From NCBI GenBank assembly GCA_049513455.1, contig JBEKWB010000039.1, forward strand, positions 5,392 through 69,391: a stretch of 64,000 nucleotides of DNA, in the 5' to 3' direction. The notes under the pieces are model-generated. The model was not told the DNA's origin. It did not search any database and saw nothing but the letters and a program-made list of their open reading frames with translations. Source of the DNA: Bog-473 sp049513455 (lineage in GTDB: Bacteria; Actinomycetota; Acidimicrobiia; Acidimicrobiales; RAAP-2). How positions within the stretch are numbered: the stretch's first letter is position 1; every line of letters begins with the position of its first letter. A program made the translations under genes and the position numbers. Below are positions 33,303 to 42,351 of the stretch, piece after piece.

Positions 33303-35393
33303 GTGACGCTGACCGAGATGTCTCCACCGCCTGGGCAACACATGGGCCGCGAGACCCGGCAACTTCGCCAGTTGTCGATGATGGATCCCCGCATCGTGCG
33401 CCGCGCCGCCGCCGACGCCTTCGTCAAGCTCGATCCCCGTACGATGGTGCACAAGCCGGTCATGTTCGTCGTCTACATCGGCAGCATCTGGACGATGCTG
33501 CTCTTCATCTGGGACGCCCCGAGCTCCCCGGCATCCAAGAATGTCTTCGTCGGGCTGGTCGTGCTGTTCTTGTGCTTCACGGTGCTCTTCGGCAACTTCG
33601 CCGACTCCATGGCCGAAGGGCGGGGCAAGGCGCACGCCGACACGCTGCGACGAGCTCGGCAGGAAACCGTTGCCCATGTGCTCCAGAAAGACGGAACCAT
33701 CGCGGTCAGGCCCTCGGAACAGCTGGACATCGGTGATCGGTGCGTGGTGGAGGCGGGTGAGGCCATTCCCGGAGATGGAGAGGTCATTGAGGGGATGGCT
33801 CTGGTCGATGAATCGGCGATCACCGGAGAGTCGGCGCCCGTCGTCCGCGAGTCGGGTGGAGATCGCTCCTCGGTCACCGGAGGCACCGTGGTGCTCTCCG
33901 ACCGGATCGTCATTTCGATCACGGCAAGGCCCGGGGAGACCTTCCTCGACCGGATGATTGCGCTCGTGGAGGGCGCCAACCGGCAGAAGACCCAGAACGA
34001 GCTGGCGCTGACCGTCGTGCTGGTCAGCCTCACCTTCATCTTCCTCGTCGCGGTCAGCACCTTCCAGCTCGTCGCCATCCGCTCGCACGCCGCTCAGTCG
34101 ATCGTCCTCCTCGTGGCGCTGCTGGTGCTTCTGTCGCCGACGACGATCGGTGCACTGCTCTCGGCCATCGGTATCGCCGGGATGGACCGGATGGTCCGGC
34201 ACAACGTGCTGGCGATGTCAGGGCGGGCCGTCGAAGCCGCCGGCGACGTCACCACCTTGCTGTTGGACAAGACGGGGACGATCACCTTCGGGAATCGCAT
34301 GGCGTCCGAATTCCTCCCCGTCGCCGCGCTGGACGCACGCAGCGTGGCCGAGGCAGCGCAGCTGTCTTCGCTGGCTGACGAGACGCCCGAGGGACGATCC
34401 ATCGTCGCGCTCGCGGACGAGGAGTACGGCTGCAAGCCCCGCGAGCTGCCCGGAGCGACGATGGTCTCCTTCACCGCCCAGACCCGCATGTCCGGTGTCG
34501 ACTGGGAGGGACGTTCGATCCGCAAGGGTTCCGTCGAGGCTATGCAGGGCTGGGTCGAAGGTCACGGTGGGCGCCTGCCCGACGACCTATCCGGAATTGT
34601 CGAGGGGATCGCCAAGACGGGGGGCACACCGCTTGTCGTCGCCGACGGTGCGCGAACGCTCGGGGTGATCCATCTCAAGGACACCGTCAAGCCGGGGATC
34701 GCCGAACGGCTGGCTGAAATGCGGCGCTTTGGCATCCACAGCGTGATGGTCACAGGTGACAATCCGCTGACCGCGGCGGCAATCGCCGAAGAAGCGGGTG
34801 TGGACGAGTTCATGGCCGAGGCCACCCCAGAGGACAAGATGGCCCGCATCCGCGCCGAGCAGGCGGGCGGCAATCTCGTGGCCATGACCGGTGACGGCAC
34901 GAACGACGCACCCGCGCTCGCGTTGGCCGACGTCGGGGTGGCGATGAACACCGGCACTCAGGCCGCCAAAGAGGCCGGCAACCTCGTCGATCTGGACAGC
35001 GACCCCACCAAGTTGATGGAGATCGTCCAGGTGGGCAAGCAGCTTCTCATCACCCGGGGGGCGCTCACAACGTTCTCGATATGCAACGACGTCGCCAAGT
35101 ACTTCGTCGCCATTCCTGCCATGCTCCACACGGTCTTTCCCCAGCTGTCCGCTCTCGACGTTCTGCACCTGCACAACCCGCAGTCCGCCATCCTCTCGGC
35201 AGTGATCTTCAACTCCATCATCATCATGATCATGATCCCGCTTGCGCTTCGAGGTGTGCGGGTGCGGCCGATGGGGGCAACCGCGATGCTCCGGCGCAAC
35301 GTCTTCGTCTACGGGGTGGGCGGCCTCATCACCCCGTTTGTCCTGATCAAACTCATCGATATCGGCATCGTCGGGCCGCTCGGAGTGCACTGA
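33303..35393 (+). CDS. kdpB: Potassium-transporting P-type ATPase subunit KdpB
   Basis: A 696-aa P-type ATPase that energises the Kdp pump. The phosphorylation site LLDKTGTITFGNRMASEF is near residue 322; VDESAITGESAPV (actuator TGES), VTGDNPLTAAAIAEEAGVDE and VAMTGDGTNDAPALALADVG (hinge) are all present, and MNTGTQAAKEAGNLVDLDS follows. GTG 33303 is taken because it sits four bases after the kdpA stop and starts a conserved-size N-terminus; the open frame upstream lies inside kdpA. The stop overlaps the kdpC ATG (TGATG). Confidence 0.97.
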   Translation: MTLTEMSPPPGQHMGRETRQLRQLSMMDPRIVRRAAADAFVKLDPRTMVHKPVMFVVYIGSIWTMLLFIWDAPSSPASKNVFVGLVVLFLCFTVLFGNFADSMAEGRGKAHADTLRRARQETVAHVLQKDGTIAVRPSEQLDIGDRCVVEAGEAIPGDGEVIEGMALVDESAITGESAPVVRESGGDRSSVTGGTVVLSDRIVISITARPGETFLDRMIALVEGANRQKTQNELALTVVLVSLTFIFLVAVSTFQLVAIRSHAAQSIVLLVALLVLLSPTTIGALLSAIGIAGMDRMVRHNVLAMSGRAVEAAGDVTTLLLDKTGTITFGNRMASEFLPVAALDARSVAEAAQLSSLADETPEGRSIVALADEEYGCKPRELPGATMVSFTAQTRMSGVDWEGRSIRKGSVEAMQGWVEGHGGRLPDDLSGIVEGIAKTGGTPLVVADGARTLGVIHLKDTVKPGIAERLAEMRRFGIHSVMVTGDNPLTAAAIAEEAGVDEFMAEATPEDKMARIRAEQAGGNLVAMTGDGTNDAPALALADVGVAMNTGTQAAKEAGNLVDLDSDPTKLMEIVQVGKQLLITRGALTTFSICNDVAKYFVAIPAMLHTVFPQLSALDVLHLHNPQSAILSAVIFNSIIIMIMIPLALRGVRVRPMGATAMLRRNVFVYGVGGLITPFVLIKLIDIGIVGPLGVH

Positions 35394-36103
35394 TGCTGCG
35401 TCGCCAGATAATCCCCGCCCTTGTGTTCACCGCCCTGGCGAGTGTCGTGCTCGGCCTCGTGTACCCGCTTGTGATCTACGGCATCGGCCAGCTCGGCTTC
35501 AGGCACCAGGCGGATGGCTCGCTCATCACCCGCAACGGCCAGGTGGTCGCCTCCAGCTTGCTCGGCCAGCGGTTCTCCAACGCCGCTGGGAAGCCGCTAC
35601 CCCAGTACTTCCAGCCGCGGCCATCGGCGGCCGGCACCGGCTATGACGGCACCGAAAGTGGCGCCGCCAACCTGGGTCCCAGCGATCCGCGCCTCATTGC
35701 CCAGTGCCTGCCCGTGCAGGTCACCGGCCGGGATGGCCGGCCGGAGTTGGGGCGGCACGGGAAGCCCGTCTACGAGCACACTTCCGACGGAAGCCTCGTG
35801 TGCGACCCCGACACCGTCCCCCAGTTGGCTAAGGCCTACCGGGAGTTCAATGGGCTCGCGCCGGGGACACCGGTGCCCGTCGACGCGGTGACGTCTTCGG
35901 GGTCCGGCCTCGATCCGGACATCTCGGTGGACAACGCAGATTTGCAAGCCCCCCGCGTGGCCCGTACCCGGCACCTGCCATTGGCCGTGGTCATGCGACT
36001 TGTCCGGGCCAACACGGCGGGACGGACGCTGGACTTCCTCGGAGAGGTGCGAGTGAACGTCGTCGAACTCAACCTCGCGCTCGAGCGGCTCTCGCAGCGC
36101 TGA
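35393..36103 (+). CDS. kdpC: Potassium-transporting ATPase subunit KdpC
   Basis: A 236-aa KdpC with one N-terminal membrane helix (PALVFTALASVVLGLVYPLV) and a periplasmic-side domain. Conserved parts include GQRFSNAAGKPLPQYFQPRP, SGAANLGPSDPRL, and the C-terminal SSGSGLDPDISVDNADLQAP with ARTRHL. An insertion at about residues 105-175 (GRDGRPELGRHGKPVYEHTS and following) makes it longer than the typical 190 aa; such insertions occur in actinobacterial KdpC. The start overlaps the kdpB stop. It is convergent with the downstream kdpD gene, with 43 bp between stops. Confidence 0.95.
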   Translation: MLRRQIIPALVFTALASVVLGLVYPLVIYGIGQLGFRHQADGSLITRNGQVVASSLLGQRFSNAAGKPLPQYFQPRPSAAGTGYDGTESGAANLGPSDPRLIAQCLPVQVTGRDGRPELGRHGKPVYEHTSDGSLVCDPDTVPQLAKAYREFNGLAPGTPVPVDAVTSSGSGLDPDISVDNADLQAPRVARTRHLPLAVVMRLVRANTAGRTLDFLGEVRVNVVELNLALERLSQR

Positions 36104-36146
36104 CACGAGCGCCGCGCCGGAATGGTTGCCCGAGGATCAGCTTGGC

Positions 36147-38705
36147 TCAGGCGACCGACGGGGGAGCGGTGCCACGCGCCGCCGCCCCAGCCAAAGTGAC
36201 CGTGACGATGAGGCCACCGCCATCGCCCGTTTCCGTGCGGAGCGAGCCACCAATGACCTCCGTGAGGTCGCGTGCGGCACCGACAGCGAACGCGCCATAT
36301 CCGTGCTGCTCACCGCCGGAGGGTGGCGGCGTTGGCACAGAGGGTGAATTGGATCCGGGCAGTGAGCCCGCCGCCTTGAGCCGGTTGTCCTGGAATTGGA
36401 TTTCGACTCGGTCCCCGCATTGTGAGGCCGCAAGTATCGGTGCCGATCCGGGAGCGCTGCGGCGCAGGGCATTGGCAGCCAGTGCAGTGATGACCCGTGT
36501 GAGGACCGCGGGGTCCGCAATGACATTTGGAAGATCATTGGGGATCTGCACGTCGAGATCGTGACGGCTCGGTCCGAGGTCCTCGAGGACGTTCGCTACC
36601 ACCTCGGCGACGTCGACTGGGCGGAGATGAACATCGAGCGTTCCGGCGCGGGCGTGCACGAGATCCGTGAGCTCCTGCAAGAGCACGCCGATTCTGTCGA
36701 TCGACTCTTCGATCGTGTCCAGAAGGCGGACGCTCTCGGTCGTCCCGACCGGCGACGCGAGCGCGCGAAGCGACAGCACAGCCTGTTTGGCCGAGGAGAC
36801 CGGACCGGACAGGACGTGGCTCGCCGCCTCTGCCAGGGCGGCACGCTGACGTTCTTCGCCGAGTTGCTGCTCTGCGCCGGTGGCCTGTTCGGTCAGGCGA
36901 CGCTGGTGCAAGGATTCGGCTACTTGCGTTCCACATGCAGCGAAGATCTGGAGATCCCCCGGGGGCAGCACACGCCCCTGCCCAGCGAGGATCAACGAAG
37001 CACCCATCTCTGTCTTCGAGTCCGCCTGGTCTGGCCGTTCAGGCGGTCGATTGCCTGCACTGGCGACGACGTACCAGGCGCCGGCATCGCGGGATGCCTC
37101 GGCAGAGCGTTCGAGCAGGCTCACGGACTCGAGCCCGAAGGTCTCACGCACGAGCTCCAAAAGGCGCGGAAGATCGCCCTGACCGCGCAGGACGGCACCC
37201 GCCATGGTCAGCATGACGGCCGCCTCGGTCGAAGATCTCGCCGCCAGGCGCTGGCGATGGGCCGCCAACTCGACGCGCCAGCTCACCAGTATCGCCACGC
37301 CAACGTACACGACGAGAGCGACGATGTCGTTGGCACCTGCGACGTCGAGGGAATGCAGCGGTCGGGTAAAGTAGTAGTCGGCCAAGGCCGTGGACACGAA
37401 GGCGGCAACCAGCGCCGGGTAAAGACCTCCGAGAATGGCTATGACCACTACGGATAGGAGGTAGACGAGAAGATCGCTCGACAGTGCCAGATGGCTCCGG
37501 AGCTGGGTGAGCACCACGGTGGAGATGGGGAGCGCCACCACCAACATCACCATGGCCATCAGCCGTCGGCGCACGCTCACTCCGCCAAGTAACGGGAGGC
37601 GGAGCATGAATCCTATTGACGCGTGCTCGTCCGTCACGACGTGCACGTCGAGGGTCCCTCCGAGCCGGGTCACCCCTCGAGCGACCGCCTCGCGCCCACC
37701 CAGCAACGCCGACAGTCCGCGCCTCTTGCTGTTGCCGACCACGAGCTGCGTGGCGTTCTCGTGGTGCGCGAACTGGCCCAAGGCCTCGGCCACCTTCAAT
37801 CCGACAACCTGGTGCCAGCTACCCCCTAACGATTCGACGAGTTCTCGGTCGCGCCCGAGCGCAGCGGTGTCAGCACCGAGACGACCATCGCTTCGGGCGA
37901 CATAGACGGCCATGAGTTCGCTCCCCGGGGTCCGCGCCGCGAGCCGTGCGGCACGACGGATCAGTGCATCGCTCTCAGGTCCGCCGGAGACACCGACGAC
38001 GATCCGCTCGCGTGCCTCCCATGGCGCCGCGATCCCGTGTTGGGAACGATACTGCTGCAGCCCTTCATCGACTCGGTCGGCCAGCCACAGAAGCGCCAAT
38101 TCCCTCAAACCGATCAGGTTGCCGGGTCGGAAGTAGTGTGAGAGGGCCATGTCGATCCGGTTGGGTGGGTAGATCTCGCCGGCGACCATGCGTCGCCGCA
38201 GGGCATCGGGTGAGATGTCGACGAGGTCCAGTTCGTCCGCTTGGCGGACCTCCGCATCGGGCACCGTCTCGCGCTGGCGGACACCCGTCATCTCGTTGAC
38301 CACGTCATTGAGGGACTCGAGGTGCTGGACGTTCAAGGTGGTGACTACGTCGATGCCGGATTGCAGCAACTCTTCGACGTCCTGCCAACGCTTCGGGTGT
38401 CGCGATCCCGCGGCGTTCGTGTGCGCCAACTCATCGACGAGCGCAACTTGGGGGTGGCGGGCCAGGACGGCGTCAAGGTCCATCTCGGTCAACACGCCGC
38501 CCCGGTAAGGGACGTCTCGCGGAGGGACGACCTCGAGTCCCTCCGCCATCGCTGCGGTGGCGCGTCGGCCGTGTGGCTCCACGAAGCCGATCACGCAGTC
38601 GGCGCCTTGAGAGGCACGGCGATGCCCCTCCGCCAACATTTCGTAGGTCTTTCCGACCCCCGGGGCAGCACCGAGGTAGATGCGAAGACGTCCGCGTTCC
38701 GTCAA
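36147..38705 (-). CDS. kdpD: KdpD-like sensor kinase with degraded kinase boxes
   Basis: An 852-aa protein with the full KdpD layout: N-terminal KdpD domain (LGAAPGVGKTYEMLAEGH near residue 12, VALVDELAHTNAAGSRHPKR), a USP domain (about 230-355), four membrane helices (about 385-480), GAF-like domain (about 495-600) and a C-terminal kinase region. The H-box reads ASHVLSGPVSSAKQ; the phosphoacceptor histidine (residue 630) remains but the usual DLRTP after it is VLSGP. The N-box keeps ANALRRS, whereas the G1 box reads QDNRLKAAG instead of DNGPGI, and the G2 box is GYGAFAVG. Catalysis may be weak or lost. It is convergent with kdpFABC, and no kdpE is near. Confidence 0.88.
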   Translation of the reverse strand: MTERGRLRIYLGAAPGVGKTYEMLAEGHRRASQGADCVIGFVEPHGRRATAAMAEGLEVVPPRDVPYRGGVLTEMDLDAVLARHPQVALVDELAHTNAAGSRHPKRWQDVEELLQSGIDVVTTLNVQHLESLNDVVNEMTGVRQRETVPDAEVRQADELDLVDISPDALRRRMVAGEIYPPNRIDMALSHYFRPGNLIGLRELALLWLADRVDEGLQQYRSQHGIAAPWEARERIVVGVSGGPESDALIRRAARLAARTPGSELMAVYVARSDGRLGADTAALGRDRELVESLGGSWHQVVGLKVAEALGQFAHHENATQLVVGNSKRRGLSALLGGREAVARGVTRLGGTLDVHVVTDEHASIGFMLRLPLLGGVSVRRRLMAMVMLVVALPISTVVLTQLRSHLALSSDLLVYLLSVVVIAILGGLYPALVAAFVSTALADYYFTRPLHSLDVAGANDIVALVVYVGVAILVSWRVELAAHRQRLAARSSTEAAVMLTMAGAVLRGQGDLPRLLELVRETFGLESVSLLERSAEASRDAGAWYVVASAGNRPPERPDQADSKTEMGASLILAGQGRVLPPGDLQIFAACGTQVAESLHQRRLTEQATGAEQQLGEERQRAALAEAASHVLSGPVSSAKQAVLSLRALASPVGTTESVRLLDTIEESIDRIGVLLQELTDLVHARAGTLDVHLRPVDVAEVVANVLEDLGPSRHDLDVQIPNDLPNVIADPAVLTRVITALAANALRRSAPGSAPILAASQCGDRVEIQFQDNRLKAAGSLPGSNSPSVPTPPPSGGEQHGYGAFAVGAARDLTEVIGGSLRTETGDGGGLIVTVTLAGAAARGTAPPSVA

Positions 38706-38817
38706 CGGGCGACCTCGTCGTGCGTCTGCGCGAACAGATTTCGATGGGCTGGCACAGCATCAGCGTAAGACCTGCGGGTGCCGAAGACCTCGTTTCGACC
38801 GGTTGAGGAGGACTTAA

Positions 38818-39039
38818 ACCTCTGAGACCCGGTGGCTCAGTATCCGTCAAATTGCAGCCGACCTGGGTGTGTCCAGTTCAACGGCGTACAAGTGGTCCGC
38901 CCGGGGGGCGCCGTGGTTCCCCCGCACCATTCGACTGCACAACGGTGACATTCGAGTAAGGCGGGACTGGTGCGAGACGTGGTTGGGGAAACTCGAGCGG
39001 CGACCTTCGTCGTCGCGAATGACTACGCGGCGCTGCTGA
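38818..39039 (+). pseudogene. Excisionase-like HTH reading frame without a start codon
   Basis: A plus-strand frame between stops at 38815 and 39037 encodes TSETRWLSIRQIAADLGVSS and STAYKWSARGAPWFPRTIRL, then GDIRVRRDWCETWLGKLE. This is a MerR/excisionase-type helix-turn-helix with the usual R-x-R-x-D-W ending. No ATG, GTG or TTG precedes the HTH in frame, although GAGGAGG lies at 38805-38811 at the right distance for a start near 38818. Start-codon loss is the simplest explanation. The 3' end overlaps the convergent integrase gene by 17 bp, as if both came from one element. Confidence 0.55.
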
Positions 39040-40534
39040 GACCTCGCTCGAGCCGTTGGATCCCTTCGTCCTCCCGACCCGGGGCGACGCCCTGGTAGAT
39101 GTCGAGGAACACCGAGAGCGTCCGGTGCCCCGACCAACGCTGACAGACGACAGAATCGACGCCCTCCCGTAGCCACCACGAACACGCGGCGTGGCGGAGG
39201 TCGTGGCGACGCAGGCGTGAAAGCTTGGGCTGACGAGGATCGTCGGGAGCCAAGTCGGTCCGGCGAGGAAACAATTTGGAGCGCGCGGGCTCCCAGACGC
39301 TCCGGGCGAACATGTCGCGGTCGAATGCTTTGTTGTTGCGGTGGAACACGAGTCCATCGGGACCGTCGCCGTAGAGCTCCAGGTGACGCCGAAGCTTGGT
39401 GACGAGAAGTGAGGGCACCGGCACCCGGCGGGCCTCCGTCAGGTCCCGGTCCTTGAGGGGCCCCCACTCCGGGTCCTCGTCTGGGTCGAGCCACCGTTCC
39501 CCCGTGGGCCGATGGCTGCGCCGGACGACCAGCCACCCCGGCCCGTCGTCGGGCGGCAGTTCGATGTCCTCGCATAAGAGGCCGGCAGCCTCACCGGGCC
39601 GCAGCCCACACAGAGCCATCACCAGCACGAAGCATTCGACAATCGGACCCCAGCCCCCCTCGGCCGCGCATGTCTCGGCCAGCAGCAACGATTGAGGCAC
39701 ACTCAGTACCAGGTCGGCATCAACCGCCAGAGCGGCCCGTCCCGCTGCCATGGTGGATTCCCCCTTCACCTTCCGTCGGGGACGCACCACGACCCACGGA
39801 CTGCGGTCGATGGGCACGTCCTCGCGGCTTATCGCCCATGTCCAGCATGCCTTGATCGGTTGGAGATACCGCGTGAGCGTTGCCGCCGATACCTGCTTGG
39901 TGGGGTCGCGGCGATTGATCGCGAAGTGGCTGACAAAGGCCTCGATCTGTGCCGAGGTGAGCGAGTCGGCGGCGGCGGAGTGCGTCTCCAGCCAGGTTCG
40001 TCCGGCGCGCTGCCGGTCCGTCATCCTTCCCTCGAGGTGGGCGGGAAGGAAGCTCGCCTGGGTCAAGAAATCCTCGACAGCGACGAGCTCGTCGCCCGTC
40101 GGCTCGGCGCCCAGCTCGAGGAACCACCGGCGCGCCCGATTGAAGGACCGTGCAGCACCTGTCTTTGTCTCCGGCTCCCACTCGGGATGCTGGCGGAAGT
40201 AACGCTCCGTCAGCTCGAACACGGTCGGAACCGGCAGCCCTACAGGCCTCACGGGTTCTAGGAACTGTTTGGACTTCAGATCGAATGGAAAGCCTCGGGC
40301 GAAATCCCGCTCGGCCCGTTCCTTCCAGGTCTCCGCCAACTCGGCCCTGCGAAATCGTTTGAACCACTGGACGCCATCCGCCTTGCCCTTGACGTCCCAG
40401 CAATCGACCTTCCGTCGGCGGACCTCACAGGTGGCCCGGTCGGTGACTCGCTCGACCCTCTGGTTCTTGACGATCCAGGCCTGGAACGTCCTCGGTCTCC
40501 ATGGATCCGGATAAGTGCGGGCCAATGTGTTCAC
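39023..40534 (-). CDS. Tyrosine-type site-specific integrase
   Basis: A 503-aa tyrosine recombinase. The catalytic residues are all visible in the C-terminal half: arginine I in LCGLRPGEAAGLL, H-x-x-R in LRRHDLRHAACSWWL, the W/H in RWSGHRTLSVFLDIY and the nucleophile tyrosine in that same block. The N-terminal arm-binding region (WKERAERDFARGFPFD and neighbouring basic residues) and a SAM-like core-binding domain precede it. It is transcribed away from tRNA-Ser(GCU), 266 bp to its right. Element cargo would lie on the left, but no clear far end or att repeat is seen. Confidence 0.9.
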   Translation of the reverse strand: MNTLARTYPDPWRPRTFQAWIVKNQRVERVTDRATCEVRRRKVDCWDVKGKADGVQWFKRFRRAELAETWKERAERDFARGFPFDLKSKQFLEPVRPVGLPVPTVFELTERYFRQHPEWEPETKTGAARSFNRARRWFLELGAEPTGDELVAVEDFLTQASFLPAHLEGRMTDRQRAGRTWLETHSAAADSLTSAQIEAFVSHFAINRRDPTKQVSAATLTRYLQPIKACWTWAISREDVPIDRSPWVVVRPRRKVKGESTMAAGRAALAVDADLVLSVPQSLLLAETCAAEGGWGPIVECFVLVMALCGLRPGEAAGLLCEDIELPPDDGPGWLVVRRSHRPTGERWLDPDEDPEWGPLKDRDLTEARRVPVPSLLVTKLRRHLELYGDGPDGLVFHRNNKAFDRDMFARSVWEPARSKLFPRRTDLAPDDPRQPKLSRLRRHDLRHAACSWWLREGVDSVVCQRWSGHRTLSVFLDIYQGVAPGREDEGIQRLERGLSSAA

Positions 40535-40578
40535 CCCTCGCTGACGGCGGGCTGGGGCAGCTCCGTGCCTGCGGCCTT

Positions 40579-40625
40579 GCTACGGAGCGTAGCACGGGCA
40601 GGTTGAATCGAGGTTGGATTCAACC
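40579..40625. promoter_or_regulatory. Pair of palindromes upstream of the integrase gene
   Basis: GCTACG-GAG-CGTAGC at 40579-40593 is a perfect 6-bp-arm palindrome. At 40601-40625, GGTTGAATC and GATTCAACC form perfect 9-bp arms around 7 nt. They sit between the integrase start (40534) and tRNA-Ser. They could be repressor sites, integrase arm sites or a cruciform att element. No poly-T tract follows that would make them terminators. Confidence 0.5.
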
Positions 40626-40799
40626 CCTTCTGGTGGATCCAGATGGGTCACGAGGCGTTCACTCCTCCCGCTTGAGGCCACCTTGGCGGCCCGCCCAACC
40701 TGGTGCGACCATGCCCGATTTGCCTCCATTCACCAGGACTTTCCCATTTGTTTGGCGGCGCCAGTATGGGGGCGCAGGATGACCTAGACTTGAGGGCAA

Positions 40800-40888
40800 G
40801 GAGAGGTGCGAGAGCGGCCGAATCGGATTCACTGCTAATGAATTGACCTGGGTAACTGGGTCCGAGGGTTCAAATCCCTCCCTCTCCG
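40800..40888 (+). tRNA. tRNA-Ser (anticodon GCU)
   Basis: The acceptor arms GGAGAGG (40800-40806) and CCTCTCC (40881-40887) pair perfectly with discriminator G. The T-arm is GAGGG-TTCAAAT-CCCTC, the anticodon loop contains ACTGCTAAT with GCT, and a long variable arm is present as expected of class II serine tRNA. CCA is not encoded. It reads towards rimO. Confidence 0.93.
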
Positions 40889-40992
40889 CTCGGGGGGCGG
40901 GCACGCGAAGTGCCTGAACCAAGAATGTCCGCTCCGGCGGGCGCGCCGTGCCCCGCCACCGTGGCGGCTCCGGCTGGCTGTGAGGAGAACGA

Positions 40993-42351
40993 GTGGTCGA
41001 GAGTCGGTACTGGTTGCAGACTCTGGGGTGCCCCAAGAACCAGGTTGACTCGGACAAGCTGGAGGGTCGTCTGGCGGGTCAGGGGTACCGTCGCGCCGCG
41101 GCTGCCTCCGAGGCCGATCTGGTCGTGATCAACACCTGCGCCTTCATCGAGTCGGCCCGGCAGGAGTCCATCGACACCGTGCTCGAACTGGCGGATCTGC
41201 GGCGCCCGGGCGCCCGCCTGGTCGTCACCGGATGCATGGCGGAGCGCTACGGCAGCGAGATCACCGATGCCCTCCCCGAGGTGGACCTGGTGGCCGGGTT
41301 CGGGATCGACTTCGCCCAGCCCGTCGATGTCGCCCAGCCCGCTGGTGTCCCGGTCGCGCTGGCGCGCAAGCCCGGCCCGCGTCCGGGCAAGGGGTTCGAT
41401 CTGCTCGAGTTGGCCCGTCCGGCGTCAGAGGTCCCCTGGGCCTACCTGAAGGTGGCGGAGGGATGCGACCGTATCTGCGGGTTCTGCGCCATCCCCTCCT
41501 TTCGGGGCAAGCAGCGCTCCCGCCACGCCGACGAGATCATGTCCGAAGTGGAGTTGCTGTTGGCCGGCGGGACGACGCCGTCCGGGGCGACGGCGCCACC
41601 GGTGCGCGAGATCGTGCTGGTGGCACAAGACCTGGCGTCGTATGGCCGGGATCGCTCGCGACCCGGGGAACGGGTGAAGGCCGGCCGGTCTCCCATTGCG
41701 GGATTGACCCGGGCCATCTCGGCCCGGGTGGCCCGCACCAGGCTGCTCTACCTCTACCCGTCGGGGCTGACCGACGAACTGATCGAGGCGGTGCTCGGCA
41801 CCGGCGTGCCCTACTTCGACCTGTCGCTGCAGCACGTGTCCCGGCCACTTCTGGCCCGCATGCGGCGCTGGGGCGACGGCGAGCGCTTTTTGCGACGTAT
41901 CGCCGACATCCGCGCCGCCGACGGTCGGGCCACCTTCCGCTCCTCGTTCATTCTGGGATATCCCGGGGAGACGGAGCGCGACCACGACCGCCTGTTGGAG
42001 TTCCTGGCGGAGGCCCAGCTTGACTGGGCGGGATTCTTCCCCTTCTCCAACGAAGCGGGCACCCACGCCGCTGACCTGCCCGACCAGATCCCCGCCGCGT
42101 TGGCCATGGAGAGGCTGCGCGAGTGCGCCGAGTTGCAGGACGGGATCACGGCGGCGCGCCGGGACCTGCTGGTCGGGGAGCAGCGACAGGTGCTGGTGGA
42201 CGCCCCCGGAAGGGGGCGCACGGTCCACGAGGCGCCGGAGATCGACGGCATCGTGCATCTCCCCGACGACACGGTGGCCGGTGAGCTGCTCGACGTCGTG
42301 GTCACCGCCGCGGTGGGACCCGACCTCTACGCGGTGAGAGCCGGCGGATGA
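40993..42351 (+). CDS. rimO: Ribosomal protein S12 methylthiotransferase RimO
   Basis: A 452-aa radical SAM methylthiotransferase that modifies an aspartate of ribosomal protein S12. The N-terminal UPF0004 domain has the cysteines in LQTLGCPKNQVDSDKL, VVINTCAF and LVVTGCMAERYG; the radical SAM triad is CDRICGFCAIPSFRGKQRS. A C-terminal TRAM domain (RQVLVDAPGRGRTVHEAPEI) ends the protein. The conserved GCPKN and DS after it distinguish RimO from MiaB. GTG 40993 follows GAGGAG with proper spacing. The stop overlaps the pgsA ATG. Confidence 0.95.
   Translation: MVESRYWLQTLGCPKNQVDSDKLEGRLAGQGYRRAAAASEADLVVINTCAFIESARQESIDTVLELADLRRPGARLVVTGCMAERYGSEITDALPEVDLVAGFGIDFAQPVDVAQPAGVPVALARKPGPRPGKGFDLLELARPASEVPWAYLKVAEGCDRICGFCAIPSFRGKQRSRHADEIMSEVELLLAGGTTPSGATAPPVREIVLVAQDLASYGRDRSRPGERVKAGRSPIAGLTRAISARVARTRLLYLYPSGLTDELIEAVLGTGVPYFDLSLQHVSRPLLARMRRWGDGERFLRRIADIRAADGRATFRSSFILGYPGETERDHDRLLEFLAEAQLDWAGFFPFSNEAGTHAADLPDQIPAALAMERLRECAELQDGITAARRDLLVGEQRQVLVDAPGRGRTVHEAPEIDGIVHLPDDTVAGELLDVVVTAAVGPDLYAVRAGG

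Noticed and set aside
32093..33463. A 456-codon minus-strand frame inside kdpA
   Set aside because: Antisense shadow with no motifs; kdpA is complete on the plus strand.
40664..40799. Short reading frames between the integrase and tRNA-Ser
   Set aside because: They lack ribosome binding sites and protein-like composition; the region is better explained as integrase control region and tRNA promoter.
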